Origin: Holophaga foetida DSM 6591
GTDB taxonomy: Bacteria; Acidobacteriota; Holophagae; Holophagales; Holophagaceae
NCBI RefSeq assembly: GCF_000242615.2
Contig: NZ_KI912268.1
Span: forward strand, 647,443-711,442
Direction: 5' to 3'
DNA length: 64,000 bases
Shown one piece after another: positions 8,700 through 17,063 of the stretch (its first letter is position 1; the number at the start of each line of letters is the position of its first letter). The notes under the pieces were generated by a model that saw only the letters and a list, made by a program, of their open reading frames with translations, was not told the origin of the DNA and did no database searches. Made by a program: the position numbers and the translations under genes.

Positions 8700-9579
8700 C
8701 CCGCTCCGGCGGAATGGCATAGAGCACCGTCTCGCAGCGGCAGTTGCTGTGGTGCCGAAGGAACAGGCGATAGTCGGGATAGAGGGTGTGGACAAAGGCG
8801 GGGATCTCGGTGAGATCTTCGTCCCTGTGGTAGACGCACACAGCCAGGATGGGGTGCTGCGCCCGGATCTCCGCCTCCAGGGATCTCAGCACTTCCATTT
8901 CCGATCCCTCGACATCCATCTTGATGAAGCTCAGGCGATCCAGGACTTCCTGGGGAAGCACATTGTGGATGTTGACCACATCCACCGTTTCAAGCCCATC
9001 GGGCTGGAACAGATTCCCCGATGAGCTCCCGGTGGAGGGGAACAGGGCCTGGCGGGCTTCCATCGAGAGGGCCATCCGGTGGCACTGGATCCGAAGGCGC
9101 TGCTCCGGCGGCAGTGCCGCCACCTGGTCGCAGAGCTTGGCATGGCTCAAGCGATCAGGCTCGAAGGAGTGGATGGCTCCAAAACGTCCCCCGGTATGGG
9201 CCAGGATCGATTGGACCGTGTCGCCGGTGAAGGCACCCGCATCCAGGAAGAACTCCTCGGGGCCCAAGCGGATCAGATCCTCAGGGAAATACTGGTGTTC
9301 GTCCATGAATATAAGGGGTTCCGGCCCCTCTGGAATCGGCGGACACAGCTTCGCGCAAGCCTTGATAGCGCAGCGCTCCCTGAATGGTGCCAACCGGCGC
9401 ATATGCTCGATGGAAGTGCCTCCCGTCCGGCGGATCCGGAGGAGGGTCTCGAAGATGGCCCGGGAACGGGAGTCGCGGAATAGCCCCAGGACGGAGCTTT
9501 CCCTCCTGCGTCTCCTGTTCAGGTCGGCCCATCTCCTGAAGGCATGCCGAAAATGCCGTTCCCATTGCCTCAGCCCCAT
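8680..9579 (-). CDS. FkbM-family methyltransferase
   Basis: SAM-dependent methyltransferase of the FkbM family, about 299 residues from MGLRQWERHF; a GTG at 9606 would add nine residues. The SAM-binding strand is FFLDAGAFTGDTVQ, followed by HSFEPD and, near residue 215, LSFIKMDVEGSEMEVLRSL, the diagnostic FkbM motif. Such enzymes often O-methylate sugars or glycans. No glycosyltransferases are adjacent, so the substrate is unknown. It overlaps the convergent Cys-rich gene by 20 bp. Confidence 0.87.
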   Translation of the reverse strand: MGLRQWERHFRHAFRRWADLNRRRRRESSVLGLFRDSRSRAIFETLLRIRRTGGTSIEHMRRLAPFRERCAIKACAKLCPPIPEGPEPLIFMDEHQYFPEDLIRLGPEEFFLDAGAFTGDTVQSILAHTGGRFGAIHSFEPDRLSHAKLCDQVAALPPEQRLRIQCHRMALSMEARQALFPSTGSSSGNLFQPDGLETVDVVNIHNVLPQEVLDRLSFIKMDVEGSEMEVLRSLEAEIRAQHPILAVCVYHRDEDLTEIPAFVHTLYPDYRLFLRHHSNCRCETVLYAIPPERVIGNPG

Positions 9580-9657
9580 CTCAGAATGCTCCAGAAAGAT
9601 ACACACTATCCTGGCACAGGGGATCCTGAGGTGTTCAGTCGATCTGATCCGTGGCCC

Positions 9658-9921
9658 CTACTCGTGGCTGAACAGCATCTGCTGGATTTCCAGCCCCACG
9701 ATGCCCTGGAGCTTGGCCCGCAGGGTCACCAGTTCCTCCATGGATCCCACCAGCTCCAGCAGCACGATGCCGCCGGGCGAGCTGTAGCCCTCCCCTGTCT
9801 CATGCAGACCAAGGCGGGTCTTGATGTTGGCCCCGAACTCCGTGAGGACCTTCTGGAGATCGTTGGCCTTGTGCAGGCGATCCGTCACGTGAATGCCAAG
9901 GATGACATGGTCCGGCTTCAT
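9658..9921 (-). CDS. Putative iron-only hydrogenase system regulator (TM1266-like)
   Basis: 87 residues with a ferredoxin/ACT-like beta-alpha-beta pattern (HVILGIHVTDR, then an alpha helix, then GGIVLLELVGS and GIVGLEIQQMLFSH). Length and layout resemble the TM1266 family, small proteins that co-occur with [FeFe] hydrogenase systems. The window does encode such a hydrogenase 39 kb away. Proteins of this size with ACT-like folds are easily confused with NikR C-terminal-like domains, so the family call is moderate. Confidence 0.5.
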   Translation of the reverse strand: MKPDHVILGIHVTDRLHKANDLQKVLTEFGANIKTRLGLHETGEGYSSPGGIVLLELVGSMEELVTLRAKLQGIVGLEIQQMLFSHE

Positions 9922-10081
9922 GGCGACTCCTGGGAAGAGACTCCAAGGTTAGATCCTGGAAGCAGGTGACGAAAGTGCATTTTTTCCACACAGCCATCAT
10001 CGAACCAAAGGGGTTGCGATACGCGAGCCCTGCTTCCGGGAAAGACTCTCCAGCCTGGCGCCGGGCCGGTTAACATGGATC

Positions 10082-10630
10082 ATGCTTCCCGTGCTGATGC
10101 TCTTCCTACTGCCAGTCGGGGGCGGAATCCCGGCTGGTGTGTTGCTTGCCCACACCAAAGGCCTGCCTTGGGCCGTGGCCGCAGGGCTCTACCTGCTTTC
10201 CGATGTAATCCTGGCCATCGTCTTTGAACCAATCCTCCGGGGTCTCATCCTGCTGGGGGGCAGAGTCCCCTTCCTGGCCCGTCTCGGCGCGGCGATGAAG
10301 GCTGCCACTGCCCGCAGCGTGGCCCATTTCGGTGGCGCCAGCGCGGGACCCATCGCCCTCACCCTGATCGCCTTCGGTGTGGACCCGATGACCGGCCGCG
10401 CCACGGCGCTTGCCGCCGGCCACGGGTTCCTGGCGGGCTGGGCCTTTGCCATCGCCGGAGACATGCTCTACTACGCCGTCATCGCGATCTCGACCCTTCG
10501 CCTGAACGCGTATTTCAAGGACCCGAACACCACAATGCTGATCGTCCTTGGCGCGATGATCGTCATCCCCATGCTGGTGCGCCGTTTCCGATCCAGTTCG
10601 CTCCCCCTGTCCACCAAGTCACCTCTCTGA
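10082..10630 (+). CDS. Small multi-pass membrane protein of unknown function
   Basis: 182 residues with about five hydrophobic segments (near 1-20, 30-58, 88-105, 115-138 and 150-165), so an inner-membrane protein. There is a Gly-rich loop GGASAGPIAL in the middle and a basic C-terminus (RRFRSSS). I do not recognise the family. It lies 9 bp upstream of the cupin gene on the same strand and is probably co-transcribed with it. Confidence 0.7.
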   Translation: MLPVLMLFLLPVGGGIPAGVLLAHTKGLPWAVAAGLYLLSDVILAIVFEPILRGLILLGGRVPFLARLGAAMKAATARSVAHFGGASAGPIALTLIAFGVDPMTGRATALAAGHGFLAGWAFAIAGDMLYYAVIAISTLRLNAYFKDPNTTMLIVLGAMIVIPMLVRRFRSSSLPLSTKSPL

Positions 10631-10639
10631 GGAGAGCCC

Positions 10640-11077
10640 ATGCGTTTCGCCTGCCATCTCGCTCTTTTCGCGACCCTATCGCTGCCGGGGGCTTCTCCTG
10701 CAGGCAATGCAGCGGCGGTCACCTCCACCACGCTCCTCAAGACCGCCACCACCTGGAACGGCACGCCCATTGTCTATTCCCGGACAGATAAGCCTGAGAT
10801 TCAGACGGTCATCGTTGAACTTGCCCCCGGAGCGGCCACCGCCTGGCACCTGCACCCGGTCAACAACATCGCTTACATCCTGGAGGGGAAGCTCCGGCTG
10901 GAACTGGAGAACGGAATCACCCGCGAGTTCAAGCAGGGCGAATCCTTCGCGGAGCTGGTGAATACCGCTCATCGCGGCGTCAATGTCGGCCACGGTCCGC
11001 TCAAGATCCTGGTGGTCTACGCCGGTGAGGTGGGAACGCCCATTTCAATCCCCAAGGACCCCAGACACGTCGATTAA
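10640..11077 (+). CDS. Secreted cupin-domain protein
   Basis: 145 residues with a Sec-type signal peptide (about 1-23, cleavage near ASPAGNA). A single cupin barrel follows: the metal-binding motif 1 is HLHPVNNIAYILEGKL and motif 2 is around ESFAELVNTAHRGVNV. GAGGAG precedes the ATG. Probably a periplasmic small-molecule-binding or isomerase-like protein. The partner upstream is a membrane protein of unknown role. Confidence 0.83.
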   Translation: MRFACHLALFATLSLPGASPAGNAAAVTSTTLLKTATTWNGTPIVYSRTDKPEIQTVIVELAPGAATAWHLHPVNNIAYILEGKLRLELENGITREFKQGESFAELVNTAHRGVNVGHGPLKILVVYAGEVGTPISIPKDPRHVD

Positions 11078-11109
11078 ATAATCATTAACATTCGCAAACA
11101 AAGAATAAA

Positions 11110-11151
11110 TTCCACCACCAAGACTCCAAGGGCACCAAGTTTCACCAAGAA
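11110..11151 (+). repeat. Repeat D, copy 1
   Basis: A 42-bp sequence of repeated CCAAG/ACCAAG units that recurs at 47885-47926 with 40 of 42 bases identical. In both places it lies on the flank of a family A element. Confidence 0.8.
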
Positions 11152-11168
11152 AAGCCTGATGCGTTGAC

Positions 11169-11302
11169 CAGGACACTCAGGCTTGGTTCCGGGAGGGGCA
11201 GGTGGCTATGGCACGCTCACGTGCCTTCGCCGCCTGTCCCTCCCGGAACGCGTGCGGCTTTGCCGCGCGCCCCCGCGCAGCGGGGCGGCCTGAGTGTCCA
11301 GC
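11169..11302 (+). repeat. Family A cloverleaf repeat, copy 1
   Basis: A closing stem of 12 bp (GGACACTCAGGC 11171-11182 with 11288-11299) encloses three hairpins. The long arm 11187-11206/11229-11248 pairs at 18 of 20 positions and carries an apical GGCACG/CGTGCC stem. A GCGGC-TTT-GCCGC hairpin and a CCCCGC-GCA-GCGGGG hairpin follow. This is the only one of the five copies with this closing-stem sequence. The rest of the 11078-11452 gap holds repeat D and no convincing gene. Confidence 0.8.
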
Positions 11303-11452
11303 CTGGTGGAGCGATATGGCACGGGCTGGCTTTCACATTCGCCCTTGGGCAAAGCCATGGGTCGCTGGTAAGCCCTTGGTGAATCCTTGGTGTCTTCCTG
11401 TCTTGGTGGTGGAAGTGGCTTTTGAAGCTTTACGATTGATGGCAAACGGGGA

Positions 11453-12784
11453 TCAGACCTTGCTGAAGGTGACGGTCACCTTCAGCCCGTGGTCGAAACG
11501 GGTCGAGTCGGCCAGTTCCAGGCGCCCTCCCAGGCGCTCCGCCAGGGTGCGGACAATGGAGAGGCCCAGGCCCGATCCGGGCTGTTCGCTGCCGAGCACA
11601 CGGTAGAAGGGGTCCAGGACGCGTTCCCGCTCCTCGACCGGAATCCCTGGGCCGTTGTCCTCGATCTGCAGGATCACCTGATCGCCGGACTCGCTGGCGC
11701 CCAGGTCAACCCGCCCCCCCTCCGGCGTGTAGCGCACCGCATTGTCCACCAAGTTCCGGACCAGGGAGACAAGGTCGGCCTCGGAGGCCGCGAGCCGAAC
11801 ATCGGCTTCTCCGGCGATCCCCACATCCATGCCCTTGGCCTCGGCCAGGGGAAGAACGTCCTCCAGAACGCGATGGAAAACCTCCCTCAGGGTGACCTCG
11901 GCCCCGGCCCCCGTGGTGGACCGCTGGGCCGAGGCCAGGCCGAGGAGCTGATCCAGAAGACGGCGGTTGCGTTCCAGCCCCTCCCGCATGACCTCCAGGC
12001 GCTCCCTGGCCTCCGGGGACATTTCAGCGGCCTCGACGCGCTGTGCCTGGAGGGACAGCGCGGTGAGGGGGGTCCGCAACTCGTGGGCCGCATCGGCGAT
12101 GAAACGCTGCTGGGTCTCCATGGATTGGCTCACCCGGGTCAGGAGGCGGTTGATGGCGGTGACGAAGGGATCCACCTCCAGAGGGAGGTTCCGCTGAGGC
12201 AGAGGGTGGAGATCCCGGTCCCCCCGGGCCTCGACTTCGGCAGCCAGGGAGGCGACGGGCTTGAACATGCGCCTCACCACGTGGGTGGCCATAAGGATAA
12301 TCACCGGCAGGAGCAGGGCCATGGGCAGCACGGTATGCAGGGCACCGGACAGGGCAATCTGGTCCCGGGCCTTGGTGGCCTGGGTGACCGCGATGCGTCC
12401 CCCTCCCGGCAGGCTCCTTAGCGCCACCCGGAAGGAGCGCCCGCCGATGGGAACGGTATACAGGCCGTCCCGGAGGCGCGCCACCGACGCCAAGCCTTCC
12501 TGGGCGCCCCGGTGGGGCAGAGGCAGGATGGTGATGCTGTCGTCGCGGTCTACCCCCTTGGCCCCGGTGGGCCCCTCCCCAAGGGAGATCGCGCTGGCGG
12601 GCTGGTACCTGACCAGGATGGCAACCTGGCGCAGCACATCATCCTGCAGTTCGTGGACTTCCTTCCATGCGGCTCTCAGGGAGAGGAGGCCCCCGGCGAT
12701 GGCCAGTCCGCCGATGGCGAGGCTGAGCCACAGCGAAAGCCGAAGACGGAGGGAATACCTCAGGCGTTTCTTGACACCATCCAT
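11453..12784 (-). CDS. Sensor histidine kinase, OmpR-partner type
   Basis: 443 residues. Two transmembrane segments (about 16-40 and 150-172) flank a roughly 110-residue periplasmic sensor domain, followed by a HAMP-like linker, an H-box with the phospho-acceptor His in DAAHELRTPL and an HATPase domain (N-box NLVDNAVRYT, G1 IEDNGPGIP, G2 GSGLGLSIV). The arrangement matches QseC/PmrB-type kinases. Its start overlaps the end of the response regulator gene by about 25 bp, so they are coupled. The signal is unknown. Confidence 0.92.
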   Translation of the reverse strand: MDGVKKRLRYSLRLRLSLWLSLAIGGLAIAGGLLSLRAAWKEVHELQDDVLRQVAILVRYQPASAISLGEGPTGAKGVDRDDSITILPLPHRGAQEGLASVARLRDGLYTVPIGGRSFRVALRSLPGGGRIAVTQATKARDQIALSGALHTVLPMALLLPVIILMATHVVRRMFKPVASLAAEVEARGDRDLHPLPQRNLPLEVDPFVTAINRLLTRVSQSMETQQRFIADAAHELRTPLTALSLQAQRVEAAEMSPEARERLEVMREGLERNRRLLDQLLGLASAQRSTTGAGAEVTLREVFHRVLEDVLPLAEAKGMDVGIAGEADVRLAASEADLVSLVRNLVDNAVRYTPEGGRVDLGASESGDQVILQIEDNGPGIPVEERERVLDPFYRVLGSEQPGSGLGLSIVRTLAERLGGRLELADSTRFDHGLKVTVTFSKV

Positions 12785-13425
12785 CCCGCCCCCCTTACAT
12801 TCCTGATGGCGTCTCGGCCCAGCTTCCTGCGCAGGCCGTGGATGAGGAATTCGATGGCGTTGCTTTCCACTTCCTGCCCCCAGCTGTAAACGCGATCCTC
12901 CAGGTCAGAGCGGGACAGGATGGCCCCCGGCCTGACCATGAGGGCCTGGAGGAGGGCGAACTCCCTGTTGGAGAGGGCCACCGGGGCCTGATCCTGGAAG
13001 CGGGCCTCGTGGGTGGCGGGATCCAGAACCAGGCTCCCGCTGGTGAGCACGGGCAGGACCGATCCCCCCTGGCGACGCAGCACGGCCCGCATCCTGGCCA
13101 GGAGCTCCGCCAGGTCGAAGGGCTTGAGTAGGTAGTCATCGGCCCCGCCGTCCAGACCCTGGATACGGTCCTGGACGCTGCCCCGGGCCGTCATGATGAG
13201 GACGGGGACGGGGTTGTGCTCCCCACGCAGAGAGGCCAGCACCTCCAGCCCATCCCGTCCCGGCAGACCCAGGTCCAGGAGCACCATGTCGTAACGCTGG
13301 GTGGCCACGGCATCAAGGGCGGCCCGGCCGTCACGGACCCAGTCCACCGCGTAGGCGGCTTCCCGGAGCGCCGCCTGGATGGCCTCGCCGATCATCCGAT
13401 CATCCTCGACCAACAGTATCCGCAT
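12760..13425 (-). CDS. OmpR-family response regulator
   Basis: 221 residues. A REC domain with acidic pair EDD near 7-9, phospho-acceptor Asp about 51 (MVLLDLGLPGRDG) and Lys in LLKPFDL, then a C-terminal winged helix (SNREFALLQALM ... RDAIRNVRGAGWMV). Partner of the overlapping kinase, QseB/PmrA-like in layout. It is preceded 40 bp upstream by a small secreted protein gene on the same strand, likely in the same operon. Confidence 0.93.
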   Translation of the reverse strand: MRILLVEDDRMIGEAIQAALREAAYAVDWVRDGRAALDAVATQRYDMVLLDLGLPGRDGLEVLASLRGEHNPVPVLIMTARGSVQDRIQGLDGGADDYLLKPFDLAELLARMRAVLRRQGGSVLPVLTSGSLVLDPATHEARFQDQAPVALSNREFALLQALMVRPGAILSRSDLEDRVYSWGQEVESNAIEFLIHGLRRKLGRDAIRNVRGAGWMVSRNA

Positions 13426-13464
13426 GCCGCTCCAGCCATCCCGGGCTCCAGGCCCAGGTCAAGA

Positions 13465-13683
13465 TTACTTCGTGGAGTGGGGGATGAGCTCAATCTCGTG
13501 GAAGTAGTCCGGGATGGAAACGTCCGGATCGGGACAGGGCCGCTCGCTGGCCAGCTGGTGAAGACCGGCCTGGGTCTTCCGGAATTCGCCCGCTTCGGTC
13601 TCCTCAGGCGATCCGGCCCGGGTCGGCCCGCCCAAGGCGGCCAGAAGAGCAGCGAAGAGGGCGATCTGTGGGTTGAGGGTCAT
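13465..13683 (-). CDS. Small exported protein upstream of the two-component pair
   Basis: 72 residues. The start is placed at MTLNPQIALF because a perfect AGGAGG lies 5 nt upstream. The N-terminus is a signal peptide (about 1-20, ALLAALGGPTRAG). The mature part is acidic, with two prolines flanking a Cys (RPCPDPD). Heading the operon suggests an accessory or target of the kinase, but no family is recognised. Confidence 0.6.
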   Translation of the reverse strand: MTLNPQIALFAALLAALGGPTRAGSPEETEAGEFRKTQAGLHQLASERPCPDPDVSIPDYFHEIELIPHSTK

Positions 13684-13855
13684 GGGAGCCTCCTGGGGCA
13701 CACGCAAAAGTTCTTTCCACCACCGAGGATGAGGGATGAAACTTAGCTCACGCATAGGCTCTGGACTCTTCCCGCATCACCCCATCGAAGGCATCCGGTT
13801 CAGGATCCTGCTCCCACGGCAGTAGACTGGTAGCGGACTCCACTCGAGGAAGCTG

Positions 13856-14794
13856 ATGCAGCCGACACGTTACGCGATACTTGGAACCGGTGCCCTGGGG
13901 GGCTTCTATGGGGCTCGGCTGGAGCGGGCCGGGAGTGAGGTGCACTTCCTGCTGCACAGTGAATACGACCATGTGGTGAAACACGGGCTGATGGTGGAAT
14001 CAAAGGAGGGCGACTTCCACCTGCCCAAGGTGAACGCCTACAAGAGTGTCGAGGATATGCCCAAGTGCGATGTGGCCATCGTGGCCTGGAAGGCGGTCCA
14101 GAACCACCTCCTCCCTGCCCTGCTCCCGGCAGTGCTCAAGGAGGATGGTGTCGTGCTGGTGCTGCAGAACGGTCTGGGGGTGGAAGAGGCCGCCGCCGCC
14201 GCTGCGCCGGGCCACCGGGTCTTTGGGGGGCTCTGTTTCATCTGCTCCAACCGCGTGGGGCCCGGGCACATCCGCCACCTGGACTACGGCAGCATCCGCA
14301 TGGCCGAGCATTCCCCGGACGGTAAACCCGCAGGCATCTCGGACACCCTGCGACGGATCGGGAGCGACTTTGAACACGCGGGGATAGAGGTTTCGCTCCT
14401 GGATGATCTGATCCTGGCCCGCTGGCAGAAGCTGGTCTGGAACATCCCCTACAACGGCCTCTCGGTGGTGCTGGACGCCAACACCTCCGAACTGATGGAG
14501 GATCCGGACTCCCTGGCCCTGGTCGAGGGCCTCATGTGGGAGGTGCTGGAGGGGGCTGCGGCCTGCGGCCGCGTGATCCCCGGGGAGTTCGTCCAGAAGA
14601 TGCTGGACATGACCCGGGTCATGACGCCCTACCGGGCCAGCATGAAGATCGACTACGACGAGCGCCGCGCCATGGAAGTGGAGGCCATCCATGGCGCCCC
14701 CCTGCGGATCGCCGAGGCGGCCGGGGTGGAACTGCCGATCCTGAAGACCCTCTACCACCAGCTCAAGTTCATCGGCACGCGTTACGGGCATTAG
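13856..14794 (+). CDS. 2-dehydropantoate 2-reductase family protein (PanE/ApbA)
   Basis: 312 residues. NADPH-binding Rossmann motif GTGALGGFYGARL (about 10-22), catalytic-type Lys in LARWQKLVWNIPYN, and the C-terminal helical domain with a Glu in EVEAIHG. The family reduces ketopantoate to pantoate for CoA synthesis, but many paralogues act on other 2-keto acids, so panE is not assigned firmly. GAGGAAG precedes the ATG and a TAGACT box lies at 13823-13828. A terminator-like hairpin follows. Confidence 0.85.
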   Translation: MQPTRYAILGTGALGGFYGARLERAGSEVHFLLHSEYDHVVKHGLMVESKEGDFHLPKVNAYKSVEDMPKCDVAIVAWKAVQNHLLPALLPAVLKEDGVVLVLQNGLGVEEAAAAAAPGHRVFGGLCFICSNRVGPGHIRHLDYGSIRMAEHSPDGKPAGISDTLRRIGSDFEHAGIEVSLLDDLILARWQKLVWNIPYNGLSVVLDANTSELMEDPDSLALVEGLMWEVLEGAAACGRVIPGEFVQKMLDMTRVMTPYRASMKIDYDERRAMEVEAIHGAPLRIAEAAGVELPILKTLYHQLKFIGTRYGH

Positions 14795-14820
14795 GGGCCG
14801 CGGCGGAGTAACCGGTTACA

Positions 14821-14858
14821 GACCCCTGGATTCATGCCGACATCCAGGGGTCATGTCC
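14821..14858 (+). terminator. Hairpin after the PanE-family gene
   Basis: A perfect 11-bp stem, GACCCCTGGAT (14821-14831) with ATCCAGGGGTC (14842-14852) and a 10-nt loop. The following sequence is only weakly T-rich. Confidence 0.55.
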
Positions 14859-14986
14859 TTGTTCGCCCGCAAGGCGTCTGAATCCCCGGCCCCGCCATTC
14901 CTTGACCCCGAGGGGGATCTGTCCGATCAGATGGGGGAAAGTCGTTTTCGTCCCAGGGGATGCCCATGACGGGTCAGGAGCCCACA

Positions 14987-17011
14987 ATGAATCAGACGGG
15001 AGATGGGGTCATCTCCGTCCTGATCGTTGAGGACAGCGCCGAATGGGCAGAACTGATCCAGCGCGTGCTCCAGTCACGGCAGGAGTGGTACACCAGGTCC
15101 GTCGGCACGATGGCGAAGGCCAGAGAATGCCTGGCGGAGCGAAGCTGGGATCTCCTGTTTACGGACTTGAACCTTCCGGACAGCCGTGGGCTGGATACCC
15201 TGTTCCGCCTCAGAGGCGAGGCCCCCGATACCGGAATCGTAGTGATGACCGGCATGAGCGAGGAGGCCCTGGCCCGTCAGGCCCTCAGGGCGGGGGCGCA
15301 GGACTTCCTGGTAAAGGGCGCCATTACAGCAAGTGGCATCACACGGGTGGCTCGCTACGCCTTCGAACGGGCCAGACTGGATCTGCAGCTGCGCCAATCG
15401 CGGCAGCTTCTAGCCGCGACTCTGGATGCCCTTCCAGCCTTCATCGCAATTCTGGATGAGAAGGGGCGGATAAGGGCCACCAACTCCCGTTGGAACCGCT
15501 ACGACAATCCAGAGAACCCATTGATCTACGCCTGCACCATCGGCACGGACTACGTTGCCATCTGCGACAGGGACAGGGCGGAGAACGGCGCCGCACCCGA
15601 GGTGCTCAGCGGGATCCTCCAGGTCCTCAGCGGGGGGAGGAATCACTTCACGGAGGACTACAGCGTTCCGGCCTTCTCGGGGCGAAGCTGGTACGAGCTC
15701 ACGGTGACGCGCTTCACGGACAGGGAGGGAAGGCCAACGATCGTGGTTTCCCAGGTGGATATTTCAGAACGCAAGGAACTGGAAGCCAAGCTGCGCACCT
15801 CGGAAGAACTGTTCTCCGTCATTTCGAACAATGTCCTCGACCTCATGGCCATCATCGACACCAATGGGAGCCGCATCTACACGAGTCCTTCCTACGCCAC
15901 AGGGCTCGGCTACTCCCAGGAGGAGGTGGCACACCTCGGCAGCCAAGCTCTGCTGCATCCCGAGGATCGGGACCGGGTAGCGGGGGCCTTGGCACCCCTT
16001 TTCCACGGCCAGGCCGCCAACATCGTCGAGTACCGGATGAAACACAAGGATGGCCGCTATCTCTGGTTTGAATCCAGGGGGTGCTTGATCCAGGGGGATG
16101 ACCCCAAATCCCCGCGGGCTCTCATCGTGGCGAGGGACATCACGGAGCGGAAACGGGCGGAGAAGGAGAAAGTCCAGATGGAGGCCCGCCTCCGACAGGC
16201 CGAGAAACTGGAAGCCATCGGCCAGCTCGCGGCGGGTATCGCCCATGAGATCAATACGCCCACCCAGTACATCGGGGATAACGCAACCTTCCTGAAGGAT
16301 GCCGCCCAGGAGCTCTGCCTCTTCGCGGCTGGCGTATCCCAGGACTTGGAGCAACCCGAGGGGAATGCCATCTCCCACATCAGGGCCAGGATCCAGAACC
16401 TGGATCTGGACTACCTTAGAGACGAGGTCCCCAAGGCGATCCAGCAGACCCTGGATGGCGTGGGCCGCGTCAGCAGGATCGTCTCAGCCATGAAAGACTT
16501 CAGCCATCCTGGCGGCACAGCCATCGAAACCATCGATCTCAACCGGGCCATCGAAAGCACCGTGACGGTTTCGAGGAATGAGTGGAAATATGTGGCAGAG
16601 ATGGAGCTGGAGCTGGACCCGACCTTGCCTCCCCTGCCCTGCTTCCCCGGAGAACTGAACCAAGTCCTCCTCAACGTCATCGTCAACAGCGCACATGCCA
16701 TCGCAGAAGCCCAGAACATCAACGGGGACGAACAGCTTGGCCTGATCCGTATCCAGACCCACCCAACCTCCTTTGGAGTCGAGGTGAGGATCTCCGATAC
16801 GGGGGTAGGCATACCTGAAGCCATCCGGGAGCGGATCTTCGAACCTTTCTTCACCACCAAACCCGTAGGAAAGGGCACGGGACAGGGGCTCTCCCAGGCC
16901 CACGCCGTGATCGTGGACAAACACAGGGGCAGGATATTCGTGGAATCAGAAGAGGGACAGGGCACCACCTTCATCATCGAACTGCCTACCCACCCTGGAG
17001 ATCAACCATGA
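14987..17011 (+). CDS. Hybrid REC-PAS-PAS histidine kinase
   Basis: About 674 residues, cytoplasmic. An N-terminal REC domain (LIVEDSAEW; Asp in LLFTDLNLPDS; Lys in DFLVKGAI) is followed by two PAS domains (about 125-240 and 265-390). The kinase core has an atypical H-box, LAAGIAHEINTPTQY, and an HATPase with NSAHAIAE, DTGVGIPE and GTGQGLS. The start has AGGAG 7 nt upstream; 14960 and 14966 are in-frame alternatives. First gene of a five-gene signalling cluster. Confidence 0.9.
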   Translation: MNQTGDGVISVLIVEDSAEWAELIQRVLQSRQEWYTRSVGTMAKARECLAERSWDLLFTDLNLPDSRGLDTLFRLRGEAPDTGIVVMTGMSEEALARQALRAGAQDFLVKGAITASGITRVARYAFERARLDLQLRQSRQLLAATLDALPAFIAILDEKGRIRATNSRWNRYDNPENPLIYACTIGTDYVAICDRDRAENGAAPEVLSGILQVLSGGRNHFTEDYSVPAFSGRSWYELTVTRFTDREGRPTIVVSQVDISERKELEAKLRTSEELFSVISNNVLDLMAIIDTNGSRIYTSPSYATGLGYSQEEVAHLGSQALLHPEDRDRVAGALAPLFHGQAANIVEYRMKHKDGRYLWFESRGCLIQGDDPKSPRALIVARDITERKRAEKEKVQMEARLRQAEKLEAIGQLAAGIAHEINTPTQYIGDNATFLKDAAQELCLFAAGVSQDLEQPEGNAISHIRARIQNLDLDYLRDEVPKAIQQTLDGVGRVSRIVSAMKDFSHPGGTAIETIDLNRAIESTVTVSRNEWKYVAEMELELDPTLPPLPCFPGELNQVLLNVIVNSAHAIAEAQNINGDEQLGLIRIQTHPTSFGVEVRISDTGVGIPEAIRERIFEPFFTTKPVGKGTGQGLSQAHAVIVDKHRGRIFVESEEGQGTTFIIELPTHPGDQP

Positions 17012-17063
17012 GCAGTCTGGAATCGGCGGCCGAATCTCAGGCATGCTTGCGGAGGCATCGGTG

